Source of the DNA: Calycina herbarum
Taxonomy: Eukaryota > Ascomycota > Leotiomycetes > Helotiales > Pezizellaceae
Assembly (NCBI GenBank): GCA_001414485.1
Contig: LLEY01000123.1
Coordinates: 62,001 to 126,000 of the forward strand
DNA length: 64,000 bases
Direction of reading: 5' to 3'
Part shown: positions 54,144-64,000 of the stretch, in pieces
Position numbering within the stretch: position 1 is the first letter of the stretch
Layout: every line of letters starts with the position of its first letter
Notes under the pieces: model-generated
Database searches by the model: none
What the model was told of the DNA's origin: nothing
The model's input: the letters and a program-made list of their open reading frames with translations, nothing else
Program-made: the position numbers and the translations under genes

Positions 54144-57100
54144 TTACCCCCTCTTTTGAAAAGAAGCTTGCCCTCAAGCTTGTAGGAGCGTCTATACTAT
54201 CGTCTAGATCTTCATATAAATCTGACCCATCCTCGTACGCCTTAATCCAATCACCTAAGCGACGCGGGGGACCTGGTTACATAGGGTGCGCTAAATAGAA
54301 GCTTCTTAGCTTATGTAGAGAATACTTAAAGTCAGAAGCAGGATACCACTCTAGATCCTCGTCGTGTCCTACCCATTTAGCCTTGTAATATAGTGTGTTT
54401 CTTGTCTTTTTTACTATAACTATATCTTCTACTTCTTATTCCTCGTCGTCTATAATTTGTATAGGTGGAGGTGGTTCGTTTGCTTGTCCTGGCAGGGGGT
54501 CGTCTAAAGCTTTTTATAGGCGGTCTGTTGAGAACACAGGGTGTATCTTTATAAAGGCTGGTAACTTAACCTTGTAGAAGTGTCCTACTTTCTAAATAAC
54601 CTTATATAGACCTGCCATTTGATGGTCTAGCTTGTAGCTAGGACGCTCTGTCTTCTAATTCCTTGTTAATACCTAGACCTTATCTCCTATATTGAAGTCT
54701 ACTTCTCGTCGGTAGGGGTTAATATCTCTTCGCTTCTTATCCTATGCTTCCTTTATAATCGCACGAGCCGCTTTCTACGCTTTTTAAAGCTTTCTAACCA
54801 CTCTTTATACCTCTTTCTAATTTAGCTTCTCTTTCACTGTTACTACGTCTAGCTTGTTCTAGTTAAACGAGGTACGTAGAGGGTAGGTATTTAGGAGCTT
54901 AAATAGCGACATTCTAATGCTCTTATAAGGTAACGTTAGCTGGGCGTAGTCTATGATAGGTAAGAGCTTAGACCAGTTGTTCTAATAGTAATTAACGAAA
55001 GAACGTAAGCGCTAGTCTAAGTACTAATTTATAATCTCTGTCTGTCTATCTGTTTAAGAGTAGAAAGCTATAGATAGCTTAATCTAGATACCTAGTATAC
55101 AGCAGAACTCGTTCTAGAAATTAGAGACGAATTAAGGTCCTCTATCTAATATAATTGTCTATGGCGCTCTACGATGTCTATAGACATATGACACGTATAA
55201 CTAGGCTATGTCCTAGGCAGTAGTTGTCTTATAGTAAGGAACAGAGATGCTTTGCTTACTTAGGCGGTTAATTACTACGTAGGCTGTGTTATAGCTGAAC
55301 TTGTCTTTTGGGAATAACTTGAAATCTATAGTAACGTGTTACTAAGGGCGGTCTAGGACTGGTAGTAGGTAGAGGAATCCTAGCGTACGGTCTCGAGGAA
55401 TATAGGCTCGCTTATAAGCGTGGCAATTACGAATATACTACGATATATTCTAGGCAAGTCCTTTCTAATAGTATTTCTGTGTAAGGATACGTGTTGTCTT
55501 TGCTTTGCTAGAGTGTATAGAGGAAATTTGGTTATAAGCTTCCTTGATTAGATCTGCTACTAGGGTATCTTAGGTAGGAACTACCAGTTGTCCTTAGTAG
55601 AGAAGTAGTCTATTTTCAAGCTGAAAATCCCCTAGTTAAGTATCTACTTATCTTCTTAGATTAACTAGTGATTCTGCTATATAGTTAGCTACTAGGATTC
55701 GGTTAATTAATTAGCTTAGCTCTTATATACTCTTGTCTAATAGGGCTAACTATAGACTGTTGTTTTCTAAAATTACTAGGTCTAGTTATTCTAGCTAAAG
55801 CAAGGCTTTAGTATAGATGCTTACTTTAAGCTTATTTTAAGAGCTAATATCTTATCCCCTTCTTATAAGAGTATTAGGTTAAGTATTATCTTTGTCTACT
55901 TAATATATAATTATAAAAGAGTATTAAGAGAGTAGTTCAGCCTACCTAGCCTAGCGGCTAGTAAGCTGCTTAGTTGTTATAAAGTACTTAAGTGCTTTAT
56001 AATCTATATATACCTTAAAACGAGAAGGCGTGCTTTGTAGTTCAGGACGCTAGTGGCTAAGAGAGCGTATAATAGCTAGTATCTCCTTATCGTGAATCTT
56101 GTAATTACACTCTATAGGTGCTATAGTCTTTAAGAAGTAGCCTACGGGGTGCTATTCTCCGTTAGAGTATAATTAAGAGAGGATGCCAGCTACTACTCCG
56201 TCTAAGACGTTGGTTTCTAACTTATATTCTAAGGCAGGGTTATAATATTATAGGAGAAGAGATAAGACAAGGCGTTGTTTAAGTTCCTAGAAAGCCTAGT
56301 AGTAAGACTTATCGAATATAAAGAGGGTTGAAGCTTTTGTTAGATATGTAAGTAGCTTAGTAATAAGTCTATAGTTACGGATAAAGCGTCTATAGAAATT
56401 ATAGAAGCTAAGAAAGGATTAGACTCCCTTAACTATGCTAGGCTCCTTCTACTTATATATTACAGAGACTTTGTCTAGGTCTACCTTAATACTATTAGTA
56501 CTAATAATAAAGCTAAGGTATTTCGTCTAAGTAACGTTGAATTCATACTTCTTAATATCTGCTTATAGACTAGTATTACGAAGCTGTTAGAGGACTTATC
56601 TTATATATTCCTTATGTTCTAAGAGGTTGTCTAAGTAAATAAAGATATTATCTAAGTAGGCTATATAGAAGTCGTTAAAGTAGTTAAAGAGAACGTTGTT
56701 TATATAGCGCTAGTACGTAGCAGAGCTATTTATAAGACTAAATAGAAGAACTTTGTATTTATAGGACCTATACCTAGTATAGAATGTCGTAAGGTCCTCG
56801 GATTCTAGGTCTATATAGATTCGGTGGAAAGCTTGTTATATATTAAGCTTTATAAAGAACTTTGTATTCGCTAAGTAGGTAAGAGTCTTATCGATTAACA
56901 GTAAAGAGTAGCGGTCTTTATAAGTAAGAGTATTAAGTTTATAGAAGTTAATACAAAAGCGAAGGCTGCTATTTAGCTTGTGTATAAAGAGCGTAGGCAA
57001 GGCGAAGAGGGCTTGGCTAGACTTAATAAATCCCTTTTCTAGGTTCTTAACTAAATACTACTTAATAGCTTTGAGCTCGTCTGCGGATTACTTATAAAGT

Positions 57101-59564
57101 AGGCTATATCTAAGGGTATTTAGGACTTCTAGCTAGATTTAGTAGTTATAAGAGCGTTGAGGTAGGAGCTTATTAGAAGCGGCTTTAGAGAATACATCTT
57201 TATATAAGCTGTACGAAGAAGGGAGCTTGTCTTTGATTTCTTAGACAGTTGCTTTATCGTTATCTCTAAGAGCCTCTTTCTCTTAAATTACTTAGTCTAG
57301 CTTATATAAGCTAGTTGAAAAGAACTTATTTTCCTAGTAGTATAGGTAGATATGAAAAGCATTTGCTGAAATATAAGTAATATTAAGCGAGGGGAGCTCT
57401 TTCTTTATATAAGAGCGACTTAGAAGTTAATAACTAGGCCGCGAGAGTGTAGCGTCTAGTAGGCTTAGCTCTTACTACATCCGGTGTATCTTGTCGCGGA
57501 TATCCCATTCGTGTATATTACGTCTAACAGTCTTAATCTCAGTTGTTTCCTAACTCTCGTAACTAGAGTCTTCTTCTAACAGAGTACTTGAATAAGACGA
57601 GGGTAGGCGAGAGAGGATAGCGCGGGGTGCTTGTTTACCGTCTTAACGTTATACGTTCTCTTGTTCTATAGTATGCTCTCTTGCTAAGACATCTCGCTAG
57701 TGGTCAGGCTAGCAGCGTTAAGGGCGTATGTGGCTTCTTAGTAGGCGAATCTCTTTCTAGAAGGTTAGTAGCGGGGGTTTATTATCATCTAGCTACATAA
57801 GTATTCCTTGTCCTAGATTAAGCTAGATTTTGAAGTAGGCTATCTACTTAAGTCTAAGTATAATTTCGTAGTTCCTAAGGTCTAGGATATAGAAGGGGAT
57901 GTTTATTTACTAATGTCTATCTATAGAGAGTTAAAGAGTAAGAATATAAGTAATAGATTTGCTTAACTTGCTATCGAACCCTTTGGTTATAATAGCACGT
58001 ACTAGTTTCTAAGGTTTAAGGTTAAAAAACTTAGCTAATCAACAGCGAAAGCAGTGTTGATAAAAGCAAAGCTATTTACTCTAGTGTTAATTAAGGCATA
58101 AGTTATAATTATAATTCTATTATTTACTAGAGTATATAGAACTATGAAGTGCTTTCTACCTATTAATCGACTTAAATCAATCTTACTAAGATTAAGAGCA
58201 TACCCTAGGCAAGAGTCTTAGCCTAGGGTTCCTCTTTTCCCGATTTATATAAAGGTTCTTTATCTTCTGATCCTTTGCTCTTAATTTCCTTGAAGTCTAC
58301 TCTTCTTAGCTCAGGGTAGGCAAGAGCATAGTGTCCTTTTTCAAAGCAGTTATAACAGAGGGTATTTACGTCTATAGGTGCTGGTCGTCTAGGTTCGCTT
58401 GTACGAGGTTTCTCGCTAGTGTTACGAGAAGGAGTTTAGGGTGTTATACAAGGTATTTAGCTAGGCAAGTTTCCTGGGAATCGCGAAGCAGGTATAGCCG
58501 AAGCTGTAACATAACTAGGGGCAGAAACAGGGTGACGAGTAGGGCGAGTAGGTCGAGTAATAGATTTCTCTTAGTATAACTTCTGGCGTTCCTCTCTTAC
58601 GATAATGCATTTTAGCTCTATATCTAAGGACAGGCAGGTAGCTGCTAATTCTTAGTATGTGTCCAGGGTCTGTAGCACTGGTGCGACTCCTCTTTAGAGG
58701 GGCGTTGTTAACCTGTCGTATAAGTCTAAGCGAAGGCATTCCCAGGGAATTTGTGCTTCTCTAGCCAGGTGTAGGAACTGAGTCTAAAACTCTAAGAACG
58801 TCTGACTTTTCTTTATTATATAATTGTAATCATATTCCTACTTAGCATCTCGTACACGATTTAGGTTAATAAAAATAGAAGCGAGGTAGTCGATCATTTC
58901 CCTTGCTAAGACAAAACGTGTCTAGGAATCCTCGTCAATCCGCGGCTAGAGGTGTTTCTAAGCGTCCCTGGTTATATAATTAAAAACGTAGAACATCTTA
59001 TCTTCCTTATCTTAGAAGTAGTCTCCGTTGCTTCTGAATTTGCCTTAGACTTAGATCTTCTAGCCTAGGAATGTAGGGTCCGTTCCGTCGGAGAGGGGCT
59101 GAGGGTCCAGCAGTTTCTTTAAGTACTTGTAGCTAGTACTTAGGCTTAGTATTAATAATTCTAGAGTTCGTTGTTCAGTCGATTGTACAATGTTTAGAGG
59201 TAACAGCGCAGCCGTCTATTAGGCGGTGGCAGGGTTACTTAGAGGCGGGAGGCGGCTAAGAAGTTCCTTAAGCAATTTCTAGGTTTGTGACTACTCCTAG
59301 CTAAGTACTCGGACTTGTTCTTGTATGGTGTCTAAGTTCTTAGGAGCGTCGTCGTAGTCAGAGTCTAGCTGGTGCTTAATCTAAGCTACTAGAGAGTTAT
59401 CGTTGTCTTGTTGTAGATTTGGGTGTCCCTGTCTGCGGGACATATGTCGAGTAGTAACTCCTAGAGGCACTCTCTGTTATAATGATGCCATCGTGGCAGT
59501 GGTGGTTTGTGTATTTGCTTAGAGGAATGCTCGTCTCGTTACGTGGTAGTATCTAGGACTCTCT
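53910..59564 (-). mobile_element. Gypsy chromovirus (Tf/Ty3-like), minus strand, RIP-damaged
   Basis: Gag starts with an ATG at 59491 (MASL then a stop, RVPLGVTTRHMSRRQGHP). The zinc knuckle near 58345 reads CYNCFEKGHYALAY, with the final Cys changed to Tyr. Reverse transcriptase near 56.6 kb has FCTAYIDD replaced by FYIAYLDN. RNase H near 56.05 kb (NYKIHDKEILAIIRSLSHWRPE-like) and a C-terminal chromodomain near 54.3-54.4 kb (KAKWVGHDEDLEWYPASDFKYSLHKLR) close the polyprotein. The order gag, RT, RNase H, integrase, chromodomain is that of a chromovirus. The 5' LTR is missing. Confidence 0.8.
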
Positions 59565-59612
59565 TGTCACGAATCACGTGCACACGTGATGAGTGAAGAC
59601 CAGGCGGCGTCC

Positions 59613-62600
59613 TGACAGGTTAAGCACTATCGGAATACTCTTATAGTAGTTAGGGATCGGTTAGGTTAGCTAAACGATCTAAGGATTTCATTACGATAAT
59701 CACGTGACGAAAGGGACCGCTGGATCGCTAGGCGAACCAGCTCGTTGGATCGCTAGCTCGACGAGTAAGTTGGCTACCTAGGGGAAACGGAGATTCTATA
59801 TATACTAGCACGTCTACTATCTAGATAGGAGCTTCGTACTTAACTTTAGTTATTAATCTTATTATCTTATTTAATATCTTTAATATAAGTAACGAGTTTA
59901 CTTCTAAGTAAACAACCCGGCGTATCTATACTTCTTACCTGTATACTAACCTTCGAGACTTAGTCCTCTTTGTTTAGTTATTTAAGTTTCGTTATACTTT
60001 AAGCACTTGCTTAGAAGTTCAGTCGCTATAGCCCTAGTAACTCCCGCCGTAGCAGCTAGCTAGAATGCTAGTCGAGTTAACGTCGTAGGAACATCTAGAA
60101 GTGCGACTAGAAGAACACCTACTAGTATATAGTTAACTAGGAACGACGACAATGTTAGTATACTGGACGCCCCCGAGCCCTATAAGGTCGAAGCACTTAA
60201 GTCTATTAAAGTTAAGATGCTAGATACGTATTATAAGAAGCGAAAGGAACTCGACTTATTCCTTCTTTAAATAGACATCTACTTTAACTTTAATTCTGAT
60301 AAGTTCGAAGGTAATTATAACTTACGAACTATCTTTGCTATCTCCTACTTTAGGGGATTAGCACTGGAATAGGCCTAGCTATACTTAGAGGACTTCTTTA
60401 AAAATAAGGATAAAGATAGAAAGATAGAATTAACTAAGATTATGTTTAAATCTTAGAGAGGATTTAAGACAACTATTAGAAAAGTCTTTAAGGACTTTGG
60501 TATAATTCGAACAGCTATATGTAAGCTTTTGGAATTATACTAGACTAGATTAGTAATAGATTATGCTAATAAATTTCAATATTATAGAACGAAGTTAGGA
60601 TAGGATACTATTACTCTTATAGAACTCTTTCGTAGAGGATTAAAGATATATATCTATAAGGAAATAGCTAAGTAGAATATATAATTCTTAACTATTACGG
60701 GTATAATTAAGGAAGTCGTCTAGTTAGACAACCGCCTATATGAATTTAGAAAGAGTAACCCTAAGTATAGGGAAAAGAGTAAAGGGTTAGGAAAGTGGAA
60801 ACACTCTTATGCTAATAAACATAGTAAGGAGGTAAACGCTATGTAGAAGAAAACCTTTTTAAAGAAAGGAGAACTTTCCTAGGAAGAGCGAAATCGTTAA
60901 TACGAGTAGAACTTATATTATAATTATAGCTAACTAGGCTATAGAGTAAATGAGTGTAGTAAGAAGAAAGACTCTAAGGGAAAGAAATAAATTAATACTA
61001 CTGTTTAATAATAGGTAGCTTTAACTGATTATATTAAACTTATAGATAAGGAGCTTAAAGTATAAGGATATAGAACCTAGATTAAAAATAATAAAGGAAT
61101 TAGTAGAGTATAAGATACTAATAATAATAGGGATCTACTCTTTAAGGAATATTACGATATATAATTAGTAATAGAATCTAAGTAACCTCTTTAAGTAGAA
61201 TACGAATTACTACTATTAACTAGTTCTTTAAAGATATTAGATTCATCTTCTAGTTTAGAAGGAGAAATAAAGAATAAAGACCTAGAAGTTAGAGAAACTT
61301 AGGTTTTCTTTAGAACCTTTAAATAAGGAAATCGATAGGTATATATCGATAATTAGAAACTAGACTTTTAGAGTCCTTATATAATATAAGGAGTTAACCT
61401 AACTATCTTAATAACATATATAGTTATAAGTAATAACCCTAAAACGATAACTCTAGTTAGCTTAATTACTAGACGGAAAACTATTAAAGAAAAGGAACTA
61501 GAATAAAAACGTTAACTAATTAAAAAACTAGCTAAGGAACCTACTTACCCTAAAGTAAGGGATATATAGAGAATATATAATATTTTAGGTAAGACTAGTA
61601 CGTAGATATAGTAAGTTCTAATAAGATCTGTAGGACGAATTAAAACCTCTTTCCTTAGGATACTATCCGAAGATGTTATACTAGAGGAATTTAAACGATA
61701 TATTATAGTTATGTTAATTAGAAATAATAGGTTAGTATTAAGAAAATACAACTTATAATAACTGTTTAGTATATTATTCTAGGAGTAAAGGGAATTTGAT
61801 ATAACTAGATAGGCTAAGATAGAACCGGAAGAAATATACTATCTATTAATAAGAGAACTGTGGTTTATAGAAATAGTCTAGGAAATAATAGCGTGATAGA
61901 TATAATATAAACTAAGTCTAACTTTAGACTAGTTATTATAGAAGCGATTTAAAGGAATATTACTAGAGCTTACTAGAATAGTAGAATATTATTAGATATA
62001 TAAAGTAGTATTATCAGATAAAGAAGGAGTAGAATTCTTTCCTTAGTCTAGGATTAGAGCTATTAAGGAAAAGAATTTAAGGGACTATATATTTAAGATT
62101 TACTATATAAAACTAGAGATAAGTATACTAGAGGCTACTTTAGATTATCTATATATAGGAGAACTATAGTCTATAGAAGCTATTTTAGAAACTAGTTATA
62201 AATAGATCTAATATAACTATAAGTAAATACTAAAATAATTTATAAAGGAAATTCCTAAAACTATAGGAATCGTAGAGTATAGATTAGTATATAAGGTAGT
62301 ATACGCTAATAAGGAAAGAGTAAGATTCTTTCTATAGTATAAGGATAAGGAAAGAAAAAATTATAATTAAGAAAATCGATCTTTTAAAGTCTAATATATT
62401 AAAGTAAAGTTAGACGCTACTTTAAGAGAAAGACAGTTAGTAATAACTATAGAAGTAAAAGAGAAGAAGTTATAAGTTATAATAGACTTAGGAGTAACGG
62501 GCAACTTTATTTCCTTAATAGCTTAAGAGAAGCTAAACGTTCTAATTAAGGAAATAAGACTATATCGACTAGGAGTAGTCGATAGAATAAACGTTATATA

Positions 62601-64000
62601 CTAAAATAAGATTATTAATTAGTAAACTATTCTAATAAGAATTAATATTAAAGGATACTATTTAAATATATAATTCAATATTATTAAAATAGGAAGTAAG
62701 GAAGTAATACTTAGTATACTATAGATTTAAGAATATAATCTAGAAATCGACTAGAAAGATAAGAAAATAACTTTTAGTTAATATAAATATAAGGGATTAC
62801 GTTTATAACTTTAAGGCTAGAACGAGGTTAGCGCTACCTCTTCTAAAGCACTAGGACACCTTGCCTAGGGTCCTTCATAGGTTAGTAAGAAAGCTAATAA
62901 CAAAATACCTATATAGTATAGAGAATTCGAGGCTTTGTTTAAAAACCTAGAAGACTTATAAGCCTTACTAGAACATTGCTTATAGGATTATAAGATTAAA
63001 TTAAAAGAGGGTTATTACCTCTTAAAGTAGAAGCTTCGGTTATATAACTAGAAAAGCCTATAGAGAATAGAAAGTTATATAAAGGAAGGTATTAAGAAGG
63101 GATATATTAGAAGATCTAAGTCGCTAATTACCTTAAACATACTTATTATTAAGAAGAAAGACAACCTAGATAAGAGAGTATATATTAATTATTAAGAAGT
63201 AAATCACGCTACAGTTAAGAACGCTTATCTACTACTACCTAGCTAATACTTATAAGATAAGTTAGGTAAGGTAGTACGATTTATAAAATTAGATTAATAA
63301 AACGCTTATAGACTTATATAAATAAAAGTCAGAGACGAATAGAAGATAGCATTTGCCTTACTATTAGGCCTCTATAAATATACAGTTATGCTATTTAGAC
63401 TCTATAACATACTAGCTATATATTAGAGATAAAATAATAACATTTTAGAAGATCTTCTAAGGGTAATAGTAATTTATTACCTAGATAATATCCTAATCTT
63501 CTTAGAAAAAGAAGAAGAATATAAAGGATATGTTAGAGAAGTTTTATAATAACTTATAAAAGTAAACTCTTAGTTAAAACTCTTAAAATACGAGTTTAGA
63601 GTAACTTAGACACTTTTCCTAAGATAGGTATTTAACCTAGAAAAAATAGAAATAGATCTAGTAAAGATCTAAGATATCTTAAACTAGAAATCACTAGAGA
63701 ATGTAAAAGATATATAGTCTTTCCTTAGATTCGCAAACTTTTGCCGTCCGTTTATATAAGACTATATAAAGATTACTAAACTAATATTAGTATTAGTTAA
63801 GAAAGCTACTAAGTTTATATAAAATAAATAAGCAAAGAATGCTTTTTAGAAAATTAAAGCAAAGTTTATAAAAAAACCTATTCTATATAATTTTAATATA
63901 GATAAACCTAGTATAATTAAAATAGACGCCTTAAATATAGTAGTAGGTGCGATTTACCTATAACCAAATAATAAGGGAAAACTTATACCTATTACATATT
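59613..64000 (+). mobile_element. Second Gypsy element (plus strand), RIP-damaged, runs off the window
   Basis: The leader or LTR lies at 59.61-60.05 kb. Plus-strand gag with stops follows (KFEGNYNLRTIFAISYFRGLALE, EDFFKNKDKDRK, TIRKVFKDFG, LIELFRRGLK). A zinc knuckle near 60915 reads YYNYSxLGYRVNEC, where Cys residues have become Tyr. An aspartic protease site reads IIDLGVTGNF near 62480, where DSGATG is expected. Reverse transcriptase begins near 63.0 kb (KEGIKKGYIRRSKS, NAYLLLPS) and holds VIYYLDNILIF near 63470, so the second catalytic Asp is Asn. The element continues past 64000. Confidence 0.75.

Larger units (their letters stand above)
42667..64000. repeat. RIP-damaged nested transposon compartment
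   Basis: From about 42.7 kb the sequence becomes AT-rich and coding frames fill with TAG and TAA. Wherever a protein can be traced, stops stand at expected Gln or Trp codons, and catalytic Asp often becomes Asn, the C-to-T and G-to-A pattern of RIP. No host gene was recognised inside. The recognisable elements are listed separately. Confidence 0.85.

Noticed and set aside
59565..59617. Pair of TGTCA/TGACA ends as a small transposon
   Set aside because: Only 53 bp, with no duplication or inverted repeat beyond 5 bp. Probably part of LTR debris.
1..64000. tRNA, rRNA, CRISPR or other RNA genes
   Set aside because: No cloverleaf-like conserved arms, rRNA segments or spaced direct repeats of CRISPR type were recognised. 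I could not run a covariance search.

Overview
This is nuclear DNA from a filamentous ascomycete (Pezizomycotina). The genes are split by short introns of about 50-70 nt. Families present are Zn2Cys6 regulators, a HET-domain gene, an RTA1-type membrane protein, a GH3 beta-glucosidase with a PA14 insert, and a mitochondrial homoaconitase of the fungal alpha-aminoadipate lysine pathway. The right third carries transposons whose coding frames are full of TAG/TAA codons where Gln or Trp is expected, the mark of repeat-induced point mutation (RIP). A Leotiomycetes-like source is my guess only; the sequence does not prove it. Layout, gene-bearing part (1-42.7 kb): a broken HET gene; GH3 beta-glucosidase (-); a small TIGR04076-type protein (-); a Zn2Cys6 regulator (-); a secreted kelch protein (-); a fusion of an unknown fungal domain with an aldo/keto reductase (-), divergent from an amino-acid permease (+); an unknown coiled-coil/membrane protein (-); a cysteine-rich CYSTM-type tail protein (-); a multiply broken secreted-protein gene (-); a second Zn2Cys6 regulator (+); an RTA1-like membrane protein (-); a secreted S33 peptidase (+); a SesA-like/ankyrin NLR-type protein (-); homoaconitase (-); a KAR9-like microtubule protein (+); and then four RNase H-like genes in a row, all on the + strand. 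Only the last of the four keeps all four catalytic acidic residues. Layout, transposon part (42.7-64 kb): a nested, RIP-damaged pile. It holds fragments of minus-strand Gypsy elements, a complete Fot1/pogo element with 40-bp inverted repeats and TA duplications, a second Fot1-like copy split by a solo LTR with its own 5-bp duplication, a Copia element with tandem-repeat leader, a nearly full-length Gypsy chromovirus with a recognisable C-terminal chromodomain, and a plus-strand Gypsy element running off the window end. One solo LTR (44.2-44.45 kb) is GC-rich, looks unmutated and has a perfect duplication, so it probably arrived after RIP acted. There is no single metabolic cluster. The strongest candidate for something undescribed is the RNase H-like array, a tandem paralogue family with stepwise loss of the active site lying against the RIP compartment. 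Exon borders given here were read by eye from splice signals and reading frame and have not been tested against transcripts.
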